DNA of 64,000 nucleotides from Microbulbifer sp. MI-G (GTDB lineage Bacteria > Pseudomonadota > Gammaproteobacteria > Pseudomonadales > Cellvibrionaceae): assembly GCF_030440425.1 (NCBI RefSeq), contig NZ_CP098023.1:671501-735500 (forward strand), written 5' to 3'. Each line of letters starts with the position of its first letter. Positions within the stretch are counted from its first letter, which is position 1. Shown piece after piece: positions 9,326-18,043 of the stretch. The notes beneath the pieces were generated by a model. That model was not told the origin of the DNA, did no database searches, and was given only the letters and a program-made list of their open reading frames with translations. The translations under genes and the position numbers were made by a program.

Positions 9326-10544
9326 AGGAGTCTCCAATTGCCAACTTGTTGCGCTCCGCCCATTGGTGGCGTGCGTGACGCACAAAGACGGCGTCCCAGC
9401 TCTTGCGCGCGGCGTTCTGGCCGCGCCAGTAAATAATAAATTCCGCAACCAGGGACAGGGCGAAGTCGCGCTCTATCTCGCACTGGTTCACCAGGTGATT
9501 GAGGCAGTCGTCCCCTGGCTGCCAGTTGCGCGCAATGGGTTTGGCGACGGGATTCTTATCGATACCCTGGCAGTAATAGGCCCATTCCTCGCGGGCGTAT
9601 TCAATAAACAATTCGCCCCAGCGCGCGCTGTGTCCGCCGCGCTCCAGCCACTGATAGATAAATTCCGGCAGTAATTCTGCGCAGAAACGCGGATTGATGG
9701 CCAGGCGCTGCAGTTGCTCCCAGGTGTGCTCGCTGGGTTGCCAGTCGCGGCACATGGCGGTGGGTTTGCGCTTTTCGATAAATGGTGTTTCCTGTTTCTC
9801 CCAGTCTTCCATGACCCAGTCATTGAATTCCAGGTCCCAGGAAATGGATTGCTTGCCGCTGGAGCGGTGGTAATCCAGAAAACGTTGCAGAGCGCGGTTG
9901 ACAAAGGTGCTGGGGACACCTTCATCGGCCAATTTGCGCAGGGTGTCGCTATTTGGCTGCCAGCTGTCGGGCAGGGCCCGCTTGCGCTGGGCGGTAGCGC
10001 GGAAGGTCTCCCACTTCCCCTTGATGTGGCGCAGGAAAAGGGCGCCGAAAGAGTGCCGGGACTCGCCCCGTTCGCGCCAGTAAGTGACGAATTCCGGTAA
10101 TTGTTCCCGCACAAAGTGCTCCGGAATCCCCAACTGGCCGATGCGCAACAGGGTCTCTGCATCGGGTTGCCAGTTGGGCGCAATGGTGTTGGCACTGCGG
10201 TTGGCGGGTATCTGTGGCGCCGGGGCGGGGCGATTCTGTTCTGTGGGCAGGGCAAACTTGAGGATCTCGCTGCTGCCGAAGGGGGCCGCGCCCAGTAGCA
10301 GGGCCCCCTGGTTGCGCAGGCTGGTGGCCACCCGCTGGATATCCGCCGCCTGCCAGAAGGGGACCAGCAGGTACAGTTGTTCTCCCTCTGCCGTATACCA
10401 GTCCCGCCCCCCGTGAGGTTGTTGGGGCAGGAAGGGCAGCAGGTCGCTGAGCGCAGTGAGCAATACCGCTTCCTCGAGGCCGACAGTAGCCGCCAGGGCG
10501 GGGGAGATACATAGGGGTCTTTCCGGGAGCAGGGGGTGTCTCAT
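9237..10544 (-). CDS. Protein with four tandem DnaT-like repeats, primosomal/helicase-loading candidate
   Basis: A 435-residue protein from ATG 10544. Residues 1-100 form a winged-helix-like N-terminal region (SPALAATVGLEEAVLLTALSDLL). Four copies of a roughly 54-residue unit follow at about 125-178, 195-248, 268-321 and 341-395. Each starts with a WQP motif (NWQPDAE, SWQPNSD, DWQPSEH, NWQPGDD) and runs through F..Y(H/W/Q) to a conserved Trp near the end. The unit resembles the C-terminal ssDNA-binding domain of E. coli DnaT (GWQPSDD, EFVTYWQAEG), which has only one copy. It is paired with a P-like loader. No SD is obvious for ATG 10544; the longer upstream frame lacks protein-like sequence. 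Confidence 0.72.
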   Translation of the reverse strand: MRHPLLPERPLCISPALAATVGLEEAVLLTALSDLLPFLPQQPHGGRDWYTAEGEQLYLLVPFWQAADIQRVATSLRNQGALLLGAAPFGSSEILKFALPTEQNRPAPAPQIPANRSANTIAPNWQPDAETLLRIGQLGIPEHFVREQLPEFVTYWRERGESRHSFGALFLRHIKGKWETFRATAQRKRALPDSWQPNSDTLRKLADEGVPSTFVNRALQRFLDYHRSSGKQSISWDLEFNDWVMEDWEKQETPFIEKRKPTAMCRDWQPSEHTWEQLQRLAINPRFCAELLPEFIYQWLERGGHSARWGELFIEYAREEWAYYCQGIDKNPVAKPIARNWQPGDDCLNHLVNQCEIERDFALSLVAEFIIYWRGQNAARKSWDAVFVRHARHQWAERNKLAIGDSYGKRQDPHNSANQRTRDRPIGDILTDTNW

Positions 10545-10806
10545 GGCGTGATAATAACACTCCGGCGATGGGCTTGCGCAGCGATTGCGGCGGGTCTGTA
10601 GTTCTGGCACGGAAGAGTTGCTGCAGTCACTAAGCTGACTATGGGCGAGGTCACAGTGTTACCATTAACCGGGCAATTCAGTGGGCTTTCCGGGGCCTGA
10701 CCAAGTTGCTTGAAGCGACGCACCTAAAACCCTGGTGCAGAGGGCACTTTGCGCAAAGGGTGAGGATACCGGGTTGTCGCGGGAAACGATCAGGCGGGAG
10801 CGCAAT

Positions 10807-13050
10807 ATGACCAAAGAGCAACAGCCAGCACCAAGAGTCTTCCGCCTGTATGGCGTCACGTGTGCCGGCTGTGTGCACAAAATTGAAACTGCCCTGCAGC
10901 GGGTGCAGGGAGTGCGCGATGCCCGTGTCAACCTTGCCGGAAAGACACTGACCGTGTGCGGTGAAGCCGAGGCCCAGGCATGCATAGAGGCGGTGCGTTC
11001 GGCGGGTTATGACGCCGGGGTTGCAAAACAGAGCGAGCGTGAGCTGCGCGCCCAACAGCACAAGGATGAGATGCTCCACTACCACCAGCTTTTGTGGCGC
11101 TCAGCTTTTGCCCTGCTTGTGGGTGTGCCACTCATGGCCTGGGGTTTGATTACCGACAAGGTATCGGTGAACACCCTCACAGATCAGCTTGTCTGGGGTG
11201 CAATAGGGCTGATCACTCTGGCGGTGCTGATTGTTTGTGGCGGGCATTTTTTCAGTGGTGCCTGGAAGGCGCTGCGCCACCACAGTGCCACAATGGACAC
11301 TCTGGTGGCGCTCGGTACCGGTGTGGCCTGGCTGTTTTCCATGGGGGTGGTCGTGTTGCCCCAGTTACTGCCGGAGTCGGCGCGCCACGTGTACTTTGAA
11401 GCCAGTGCCATGATTATCGGCCTGATCAGCCTTGGGCAGGCCCTGGAAGTACGGGCCCGTGGGCGCACCAATGCGGCGGTGGAAAAGTTACTGCAACTGC
11501 AGGACACCTCGGCGCGGGTATTGCGCGACGGCAAAGAGGTGGATATTCCTATTGAGCAGGTACAGGTGGGGGACCGGTTGCGTGTGCGCCCCGGGGAAAA
11601 AATCCCGGTGGATGGTGAGGTGATCGAGGGAAGCAGCCGGGTAGACGAGTCCATGCTCACCGGGGAACCGGTGCCGGAAAAGAAAAGCACCGGCGACAGC
11701 CTGGTAGCGGGCACCCTGAACAAGAACGGCAGCCTGCTGTTTCGCGCGGATAAGGTCGGCGACGAGACCCGTCTCGCGCAGATTATTGAGATGGTCAAAA
11801 ATGCCCAGGGTTCCCGGGTCCCCATTGCACGTCTGGCGGATAAGATTTCTGCGATCTTTGTACCGGTTGTCATGGTGATCGCCGTGCTGGCGGCACTGAT
11901 CTGGTTCAATGCGGGCCCCGAACCCCGCGCCGCACATATGCTGGTGGTGCTCACCTCTGTGCTCATCATCGCCTGCCCCTGCGCGCTCGGGCTGGCCACA
12001 CCGATGTCGGTTATGGTGGGGGTGGGCAAGGGGGCCGAATACGGTGTGCTGGTCCGCAATGGCAAGGCGCTGCAGCAATCCTGCAACCTGGATGTGCTGG
12101 TTGTGGATAAAACCGGAACCCTTACCGAGGGATCGCCCCGCCTGACCGATATCGAGACGGATGGTGACAGCGATGCCCTGTTGCAGTGGCTCGCAAGCCT
12201 GGAACAGGGCTCTGAGCATCCTCTGGCAGAAGCCATCGTCAGTGAAGCCCACAAGAGAAAGCTGGATCTGCAACCACTGAGTGATTTCGAAGCAATCACT
12301 GCCCATGGGGTCAGCGGCACCGTTGCGGGCAGGCGTGTAGTGCTGGGCAACACCAAATTAATACAGCGGGAAAACATTCCCATGGGCACCTGGCAGGCCC
12401 GCGCCGACCAGTTGGCAGAGGGCGGGCGCAGCATTATATACGCGGCCGTGGACGGTGAGTTGAAGGGGGTGGTCGCCGTTGCCGATCCCGTCCGGGACGA
12501 TGCCGAGGCAGCCATCGGGCGCCTGCGCAGACTGGGCCTGCGTATCGAAATGTTGACCGGTGACAACCGGGCCAGTGCCGAGGCTGTCGCCAAACGCCTG
12601 AAAATTAACAAGGTGCATGCGGAGCTTTTGCCTGAAGACAAGGAGCGGATTGTTGCGCAGCTGCAACAGGGCGGCGACCGCGTGGGGATGGTGGGAGACG
12701 GCATTAACGATGCCCCGGCCCTGGCCCGCGCCGATGTGGGTTTTGCAATTGGTGCCGGCACCGACGTGGCCATCGAAAGTGCCGATGTCACCCTGATGCG
12801 CTCTTCCCTGCACGGGGTGGCCAATGCCGTGGAACTCTCGCGAGCAACTCTGCGCAATATCAAGCAGAACCTGTTTGGGGCATTTATTTATAATACCCTC
12901 GGCATCCCCGTTGCCGCCGGTATTATTTATCCGCTCACCGGCATGCTTCTCAGCCCGATCGTTGCCGGAGCCGCGATGGCATTGTCGTCCCTCACAGTGG
13001 TCACAAACGCCAATCGATTGCGCCTGTTCAAACCCTCGGAGCCACATTGA
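10807..13050 (+). CDS. copA: Copper-exporting P1B-type ATPase
   Basis: A 747-residue P-type ATPase that pumps Cu(I) from cytosol to periplasm. It has one N-terminal heavy-metal-binding domain with GVTCAGC (Cys19, Cys22), the transmembrane CPC motif (Cys390-Pro-Cys392, in [11 protein letters not shown]), the phosphorylation loop DKTGT (Asp434), and hinge motifs TGDN and [10 protein letters not shown]. The CPC motif and single HMA fit CopA rather than zinc or cadmium pumps. ATG 10807 has GGGAG six bases upstream; an in-frame start 72 bases earlier is rejected. The stop overlaps the start of a cupredoxin gene. I saw no clear CueR operator upstream. Confidence 0.93.
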   Translation: MTKEQQPAPRVFRLYGVTCAGCVHKIETALQRVQGVRDARVNLAGKTLTVCGEAEAQACIEAVRSAGYDAGVAKQSERELRAQQHKDEMLHYHQLLWRSAFALLVGVPLMAWGLITDKVSVNTLTDQLVWGAIGLITLAVLIVCGGHFFSGAWKALRHHSATMDTLVALGTGVAWLFSMGVVVLPQLLPESARHVYFEASAMIIGLISLGQALEVRARGRTNAAVEKLLQLQDTSARVLRDGKEVDIPIEQVQVGDRLRVRPGEKIPVDGEVIEGSSRVDESMLTGEPVPEKKSTGDSLVAGTLNKNGSLLFRADKVGDETRLAQIIEMVKNAQGSRVPIARLADKISAIFVPVVMVIAVLAALIWFNAGPEPRAAHMLVVLTSVLIIACPCALGLATPMSVMVGVGKGAEYGVLVRNGKALQQSCNLDVLVVDKTGTLTEGSPRLTDIETDGDSDALLQWLASLEQGSEHPLAEAIVSEAHKRKLDLQPLSDFEAITAHGVSGTVAGRRVVLGNTKLIQRENIPMGTWQARADQLAEGGRSIIYAAVDGELKGVVAVADPVRDDAEAAIGRLRRLGLRIEMLTGDNRASAEAVAKRLKINKVHAELLPEDKERIVAQLQQGGDRVGMVGDGINDAPALARADVGFAIGAGTDVAIESADVTLMRSSLHGVANAVELSRATLRNIKQNLFGAFIYNTLGIPVAAGIIYPLTGMLLSPIVAGAAMALSSLTVVTNANRLRLFKPSEPH

Positions 13051-13421
13051 TGGAAGTATTATTGGTAAATGCCACGGGCCTTTTGCTGATTGCCTGGATT
13101 ATCTGGTGGTTCTGGCTGGGCCCAAAGTATAAAGCGGGCAAAGGGGTCGCCGGGGGTGGGAAACTGTGTATTCTGGTCAAAGACGGTGTCTATGAACCGG
13201 ATCGTATCCGTATACCCGCAGACCGCCCCACCACCTTGCATTTTTATCGCAAAGATCCCAGCCCCTGTTCAGAGTGGGTGCTTTTCCCGGACCTGGAAAT
13301 CAGCGCGGAACTGGCTCTCAACAAGGAGACTATCGTAGAAATTCCAGTGAGTGCGCCGGGTGAGTATCCTTTTACCTGCCAGATGCAAATGTACCGGGGG
13401 GTACTGGTGGTGGAGCCTTAA
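13050..13421 (+). CDS. Membrane-anchored cupredoxin, CupA-like copper chaperone
   Basis: A 123-residue protein with one N-terminal membrane helix (residues about 4-22) followed by a cupredoxin-like domain. Visible candidate copper ligands are Cys73 (SPCSEW) and a C-x-M-x-M motif, Cys110-Met112-Met114 (TCQMQM). Its start ATG 13050 shares one base with the copA stop. A membrane-tethered cupredoxin with a C-x-M-x-M site beside CopA is the arrangement described for Streptococcus pneumoniae CupA, which hands Cu(I) to CopA. The same role here is inference. It lacks the usual blue-copper H/C/H/M set, so electron transfer is unlikely. Confidence 0.75.
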   Translation: MEVLLVNATGLLLIAWIIWWFWLGPKYKAGKGVAGGGKLCILVKDGVYEPDRIRIPADRPTTLHFYRKDPSPCSEWVLFPDLEISAELALNKETIVEIPVSAPGEYPFTCQMQMYRGVLVVEP

Positions 13422-13546
13422 TACGCTTTGTAATCTGTCGCGGTGAAATTATTGCCCAGTTTAAAGTGACCCTAACTAACGCTTGTAAAGGATATTGAGC
13501 GGGCCGATATTGTCCGTTTCTTTAAAGAATCCCGAGTGTGGATTTT

Positions 13547-14062
13547 TCAACCCGTACCATTGAGATGACCGATATAAATCGCTGCATCCCTGATATCAAA
13601 GATAAAAGAAAACAGGATGACTCCGGTGATTGTGCCCGCCCAGATTCGGAATCCGGCCGGTTCCTTGGTATCCAGAAATGGCCGGTGTATGAGTAGAAGC
13701 ACCAGCCCCGGCAACCAGCAGAGAATATGCATTATTGCGATGGAGCCGCCCAGGAAAGGCAGTCCCAACAGCGCAAAAGACATAGACCCGCCTGCCGTTG
13801 ACAGGATAAAACCACCCGAGGTCCACCTGGCCAGCGGATGTTTCCTGGCGTAGTAGAATCCTACAATAAATGTGATTGCCAGAAAGCACACCCAGACCTG
13901 TACCCATGTCGGGGTCAGCATAAATCCCGGGGCATTAAAAACCTCTAAGGCGCCATGACCGGCAATATACCCCTCTTCAGTGTTCGTAAGCGCGGAGTCG
14001 GGGGTCAGAAAAAAAGCTGACAGCAGGAGCTTCAGCGCGAAACGCGGTTGAGTCAATTGCAT
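13547..14062 (-). CDS. Hypothetical membrane protein, about four membrane segments
   Basis: A 171-residue protein I do not recognise. The N-terminus could be a signal peptide (FALKLLLSAFFLTPDSALT). About four hydrophobic spans follow: WVQVWVCFLAITFIVGFYY, GGSMSFALLGLPFLGGSIAIMHI, CWLPGLVLLLIH and WAGTITGVILFSFIFDI. ATG 14062 follows AAGAAGAT on the minus strand. It converges on the copper operon with 125 bp between, and its own downstream partners are not obvious. No catalytic or binding motif is evident. Confidence 0.6.
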   Translation of the reverse strand: MQLTQPRFALKLLLSAFFLTPDSALTNTEEGYIAGHGALEVFNAPGFMLTPTWVQVWVCFLAITFIVGFYYARKHPLARWTSGGFILSTAGGSMSFALLGLPFLGGSIAIMHILCWLPGLVLLLIHRPFLDTKEPAGFRIWAGTITGVILFSFIFDIRDAAIYIGHLNGTG

Positions 14063-14418
14063 ATCTTCTTTCCCAAGCTTTCAGAGTACACGGCAGTGTT
14101 CCGGCAATAAAACCACGCTGCCGCCTGGCAGTGAGCAGGTCCGGTCAGAGACCGCCTGGAGTGCCTTTAGGGATTGAGGTTTTTTTAATTGGGCCATCCT
14201 CGCCGCTTTCAGCTGTCCCTGGCCGGCTTTGAGTATAACTGTTTGATTTAACGGTTACCATTCAGAAGCCCACTCACCTTGCCGGGCTTGCACAGGTGAG
14301 TCGTTTTTTACTGATCTTCTCCTGAGCGCTGGTTCGCTCGGTGAATATCCGCAGGCTTTATGTCAGAATGCTGTTGAGTTTTTTGACTGCCGAAAGAACA
14401 CCTTGACGAGTTTTATCG
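14063..14418. other. 356 bp gap with an orphan terminator-like hairpin
   Basis: No convincing gene lies here. On the plus strand there is a hairpin with a T-run at 14272-14309 although no plus-strand gene precedes it closer than 850 bp. A TATAAC hexamer at 14234-14239 could be the -10 of a small RNA ending at that hairpin. Confidence 0.4.
14272..14309 (+). terminator. Rho-independent terminator-like hairpin, orphan
   Basis: Perfect 8 bp arms ACTCACCT (14272-14279) and AGGTGAGT (14294-14301) enclose a 14-base loop, followed by CG and six T residues (14304-14309). The orientation is plus, with no plus-strand gene directly upstream. Confidence 0.5.
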
Positions 14419-14751
14419 CTAGAGACCGGGTTGCTTTTTCCTGTACGCTGATCCAACCATGTAGATGCATTTTAAGCAACTCCCTGATCCCATTTGCTCA
14501 TTTTCAATAAATACCAGGGTGCCGGATTGCTGGGCAGCCTGATTTTTCATGTCGTTGCGGCAGCTTTTAATAATCTCCAAAATTGAGCTGAAGCTCCCCG
14601 TATAACTGCAGGACACATCAGTAATATATTCGTATTCATCCGCATCGGGTATGCTTTTGGTAAAGCGCACTTGTTCGGCACCGGAAATCAACTCGGTAGA
14701 GGCGCAGGATATCAAGAAATAAAATGTAGCAAGCAGGCAGGCTTTTTTCAT
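14419..14751 (-). CDS. Small lipoprotein, DUF4156-like
   Basis: A 110-residue protein with a short lipoprotein signal (MKKACLLATFYFLISCAS, Cys16 at the lipobox). The mature part starts with a STELISGAEQVRF stretch and has a later SCSYTGSF...NDMKNQAAQQSGTLVFIE pattern that resembles the DUF4156 lipoprotein family. Four further cysteines are present, including a C-x2-C near the end (SCLKCIY). Function is unknown. It is on the same strand as the unassigned gene at 14777 with 25 bp between, so the two may be co-transcribed. Confidence 0.6.
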   Translation of the reverse strand: MKKACLLATFYFLISCASTELISGAEQVRFTKSIPDADEYEYITDVSCSYTGSFSSILEIIKSCRNDMKNQAAQQSGTLVFIENEQMGSGSCLKCIYMVGSAYRKKQPGL

Positions 14752-14776
14752 GAAGGATTCCAGGAAGGTGTTATTT

Positions 14777-15127
14777 CTATGGGGTAATGCCAGAGACAGT
14801 GGTGCATTTTGCCTGTGCTGGCTCAGGGTTTTTTACATGAACTTGTTTTTCTTTTAAATGTTCTATCTTTGGCGCGTAGGTTCCGTATTGGTGAAATGTT
14901 GTTGGATGAATCAACCTTCCAAAGGTAAACTTTCTACAGCAATTATTACTATAAAGCTTCCTGTCAGTCAATAAGCTAACCGGGGTTAAAATTTCTCGGG
15001 ATGTGACTTGAACTGTATTGAGAGGACCCGCCAAGACAACCCTGATAGTGAGCTTTCCTGTTGATTCCATTTGTATCCCGTCACTGGCAGCGCAACCGGT
15101 TTGCCGGTAGAAGTTTGTTTGTGCCAC
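14777..15127 (-). CDS. Hypothetical protein, doubtful
   Basis: A 116-codon frame beginning with GTG at 15127. No family is recognised. There is no signal peptide, and the sequence has scattered cysteines (a CC pair in NNCCRKF) and basic residues. The main support is position: it lies just upstream of, and on the same strand as, the small lipoprotein gene. The composition is less typical than its neighbours, so it could be spurious or a decayed secreted protein. Confidence 0.3.
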   Translation of the reverse strand: MAQTNFYRQTGCAASDGIQMESTGKLTIRVVLAGPLNTVQVTSREILTPVSLLTDRKLYSNNCCRKFTFGRLIHPTTFHQYGTYAPKIEHLKEKQVHVKNPEPAQAKCTTVSGITP

Positions 15128-15408
15128 TTTAAGACCTGTTTTCCCAGTGAATAAGAGAGTTCAAGGGTATCTCACAAGCTGCTTCCAGGGCTTTTTACAT
15201 TTCCCTCGACACCAATTTTGCGAGAATCGTCATCGGAAATGGCTTTTGCTCAGCACCTGGCTTGTCATAGATAGGTTGGGTGGAATCCTGTAACGCCTGC
15301 TTATTGACGGGTATGGAAAATATGGCCGGTATCGGGAGACTGGTGGGTATCAATCGGGTGCAGAAAGGGTGACGTCAAGCGGGGCTTGACGTCAATACTT
15401 TGGCTATA

Positions 15409-15789
15409 TTATTCGCTCAGCCAACGCATGGCTTCGCTCTCATCCTCAAAATATTTCGCCTCACCTGAGATAAACCAGTGGCTTAGTTTCGCCGCGACCT
15501 CCTGCCATTTTTTATTTCCATAAATGGCGATTTTTTGAAATTCATTGCCGTGTTTGAGTCCCAACTTGAAATCATCCCATGCCGCTCTTGGCTCCCAGCC
15601 CTCGAGCTCTGTGCCATCAAGGAAGACTTTGACTTTGGGGTCTTTGACCTCTTTCAGGGCTGAATCAATCATTGGGGTTATGGTTTCATAATCCTGGTGG
15701 GTCAGTTTTCCCTGAGCTTTTAAGGACAGGAAAAAAAGCTCTCCCGTTCTTTCAATGCCGATGGATAGCCCGTGCCGTCTGGATTCCAT
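15409..15789 (-). CDS. SpoIIAA/STAS-like protein, paralogue of the gene at 45349
   Basis: A 126-residue soluble protein. ATG 15789 has AGGAG six bases upstream, which fixes the start. It begins MESRRHGLSIGIERTGE and continues through LTHQDYETITPMIDSAL, KVKVFLDGTELEGWEPRAAWDDFKLGLKHGNEFQKIAIYG to WFISGEAKYFEDESEAMRWL. This is the pattern of the SpoIIAA-like (PF11964) STAS-fold family, whose function is mostly unknown. A close paralogue is encoded at 45349-45786. Unlike that one, I found no FNR box in front of this gene. The AT-rich upstream 120 bp could hold its promoter. Confidence 0.75.
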   Translation of the reverse strand: MESRRHGLSIGIERTGELFFLSLKAQGKLTHQDYETITPMIDSALKEVKDPKVKVFLDGTELEGWEPRAAWDDFKLGLKHGNEFQKIAIYGNKKWQEVAAKLSHWFISGEAKYFEDESEAMRWLSE

Positions 15790-16689
15790 TGATAGCTCCT
15801 TTTGTTTAAGTGTGAAGTCTGCAGGGCGGGTGGAACAGTTTATTCCTGCCATTTTACAGCTTTGGTCGCCTGTGAAGAGAGTGTGCAATTCGTACATTCT
15901 AGCTTTATTAAAAATAACTGTCATCATAAATTGCAGTTTTCTAGGCTCGATCTTTCAAAGGAAAGCCCTGTCACCTTACAGCATTTTTTGCGCTTGATCG
16001 ATCTTGCGCACTCAGAAGCTGATTGCCCTAGCCTCCAAGATTTCAGCGCGCGGAAATATTTTCCGGAAACATGATGATAGTAATGGCCGCTTACAGGCAC
16101 ATTGCAACACGTTCACCGTGGCTTGTTCAGCCATTGAAGCCCCTTGGGGTACGTTAGGTGTCCTTGCATAGTGTAGATGAGAGCCCTCGCAGCTATTGTG
16201 TGCGGCTATTCAGCCAACAGGCACATCCCGAGACATGATGGGCATCATACTTTTCGGGGTGGTGAATTCTGCACACAGGAGGTTGTTTGGATCAGTTTCT
16301 ACAGGCAGAAAACTCCGGTCGTCTGGTACCTCTCGAGCGGCACTGTGTTCATGTGGTGTCAGTGCGGTAACGCCAGGTTGTGAATAGCTGATCAACGGGG
16401 GTAAACCCGGCCGGGGGATGTCAATGTCCGATTCGGACGCTGCTGCCACAGCTTGATCTGTAGTGCATGGGTGGAATCAGTGCACATCAGCGTGTGATTC
16501 CGGTAGAAAAGGGGCCGCCCAACCAACCAACCAGCCAAAGCCACTTCCTTTCAGCGGTTTGGGTAAATCGCTGTGAAGTAGAGGCTGTCCCGTGCCAAGG
16601 AAGAGCCAGTTGAGCGCCGGGCAGGATGGATCGACACAACAGCGACTTTGCATCCCATAAGCGTGCGGGTGCACTGTTGATTGTCTCAA
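15790..16689. other. 900 bp gap without a supported gene
   Basis: Several short frames exist on both strands, but none has a credible start, family pattern or codon use. The left part (15890-16000) is AT-rich and probably holds the promoter of the SpoIIAA-like gene. A 12-base AACC microsatellite sits at 16521-16532. I see no tRNA or transposon ends. Confidence 0.5.
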
Positions 16690-17487
16690 TCAGGCCTTGC
16701 TCATCGGCAGCTGGAAGTCCTGGTGGCGCAGCAGATCCGGCCCGCACTCCAGCCGCTCAAACCAGTCCAGGAAGCGCTTCTTCACCGCCTCTGAAACGAA
16801 ATAGCCACCGTGTTGCGGGACGATAATTGCGGGGTTTAATTCGCGCACCATCTGCACCCACAGGCGGCAGGCCCGATTGCCGCCCATATAACGCCGATGG
16901 AAGCCCTCCATGAACTGTACCTGGGTGTCAAAGTCGGTCACCTCTCCCTCTTCCCCCCCCAGTGAGGCGCCGATATCTCCGGAAAAAAGGATTTGGCTCA
17001 CCGGATCATAAAAGCTGAAGTTGCCGCAGGAGTGCAGAAAGTGGGCGGGCAGGGCCCAGATTTCACTACCGGCAAAGGTCAGTACCTGTCCCCGGTCATC
17101 CAGTGGCACTATGCGATCATGCCATCTCTCGCTGCCGGCACGGGAGGCCACAAAACCGGAAACCAGGTGCGGCAGGAAGCGCGACCACAGTTTCGATACG
17201 GCCACTTTACAGCGGGAGTGGAGCATCCAGCGGGGCAGGGAGGCGATAATATCCGGGTCCTGGTGCGAGGCCAGGATATATTCCAGGTCGCTCAGGTTCA
17301 GGTGACGACTGAGTTCGATCGTCAGGTGTGTGTAGGTAAGATCGCCGCCGGGGTCGATCAGTGCGCCTTTGGTGCCGCGACGGATCACGAATTGATTGGC
17401 CTGAATGCCATCGCTGCCGTGTTGTGCTTTAACGAGATCGCAGAACCGCGCAACCAGGTGATTACCCTGTTCAAATAGAATATCCAC
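16690..17487 (-). CDS. MBL-fold diiron protein, ODP-like (flavodiiron-type beta-lactamase domain)
   Basis: A 265-residue metallo-beta-lactamase-fold protein. It carries the oxygen-binding-diiron pattern SHQDPDI (His75, Asp77, Asp79), then PAHFLHSCGNFSFYD, LFSGDIG and PQHGGYF, which together supply the His/Asp metal ligands. The family includes the diiron domain of flavodiiron NO/O2 reductases, but there is no flavodoxin domain here, so a separate electron donor would be needed. GTG 17487 has GGAG upstream. It starts 13 bases after the pseudoazurin stop, so the two form an operon behind the FNR box at 18044. A role in O2 or NO handling is inferred. Confidence 0.78.
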   Translation of the reverse strand: MDILFEQGNHLVARFCDLVKAQHGSDGIQANQFVIRRGTKGALIDPGGDLTYTHLTIELSRHLNLSDLEYILASHQDPDIIASLPRWMLHSRCKVAVSKLWSRFLPHLVSGFVASRAGSERWHDRIVPLDDRGQVLTFAGSEIWALPAHFLHSCGNFSFYDPVSQILFSGDIGASLGGEEGEVTDFDTQVQFMEGFHRRYMGGNRACRLWVQMVRELNPAIIVPQHGGYFVSEAVKKRFLDWFERLECGPDLLRHQDFQLPMSKA

Positions 17488-17500
17488 ACCGCGGCTCCGC

Positions 17501-17944
17501 TTAGTTCACCTGGTTGAGGTATTGTTCCAGCCGCGTTTTGTTGACGGCAATGTGTTCGCTCATGGCTTGAGCATGCTGTTTGGCGCCCTCCAGGTTGCCG
17601 GCATTGCCCACCTGGATGACACCTACCATTCCGAGTGCCAGGTGGGGGTCACACTGGTACAGGTAGATGCCCTCTTCATCGAGCGTGACTGTCACTTTCT
17701 CGCCCATGCTGCCATTCCAGCTGGTCCCGTTTACCGGTGAGAATACCGAGTGGGTGTTATGGGCCATATCGGTGGGCAGGAAGGTGATGGTGTCACCTGG
17801 GGCAACGGCCAGGAAAGCGGGTTCAAAAGCCATCATGCCGTCTTTGCCCTGATTCAGCATCTGGATCTGGTGATTCGCAGCCAGGGCGGAGGTTGAAGCG
17901 AAAGTCAGTGCCAATATCGCACTGCGAAGAGAAATGGACGACAT
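17501..17944 (-). CDS. Pseudoazurin, periplasmic blue copper protein
   Basis: A 147-residue secreted type 1 copper protein. ATG 17944 follows AGGAAGT, and the longer upstream frame is rejected. The signal peptide ends ALAANH, and the mature protein begins HQIQMLNQGKDG. Copper ligands are visible: His62 (AHNTH), Cys98, His101 and Met106 (YQCDPHLALGM). Pseudoazurins carry electrons in the periplasm, classically to NirK nitrite reductase or nitrous oxide reductase. Neither enzyme is in this window. An FNR/ANR-type palindrome lies 99 bp upstream, with a -10-like TACTAT at 18023-18018 correctly placed, so expression is probably induced by low oxygen or NO. Confidence 0.9.
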   Translation of the reverse strand: MSSISLRSAILALTFASTSALAANHQIQMLNQGKDGMMAFEPAFLAVAPGDTITFLPTDMAHNTHSVFSPVNGTSWNGSMGEKVTVTLDEEGIYLYQCDPHLALGMVGVIQVGNAGNLEGAKQHAQAMSEHIAVNKTRLEQYLNQVN

Positions 17945-18043
17945 ATTGACTTCCTGTTTGATAATTTGCCGGTGTTTTGCCTGTACCCACCCACTCGCAG
18001 CTACGGACCGCGGCGGATAGTATCTCGCTGAAAATACGGCGAA

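Noticed and set aside
10680..10806. CueR operator upstream of copA
   Set aside because: Only an imperfect GCACC...GGTGC inverted repeat is present. The spacing and core of a CueR/MerR promoter are not found.
11184..12863. 559-codon open frame antisense to copA
   Set aside because: It is an out-of-frame shadow of copA, with Ser/Arg/Thr-rich low-complexity translation and no family pattern.
15990..16010. FNR-like site TTGATCGATCTTG upstream of the first SpoIIAA-like gene
   Set aside because: Only the left half-site matches; the right half does not approach ATCAA.
16521..16532. AACC microsatellite as a CRISPR or phase-variation repeat
   Set aside because: Only three units, not within a gene or promoter that I can support.
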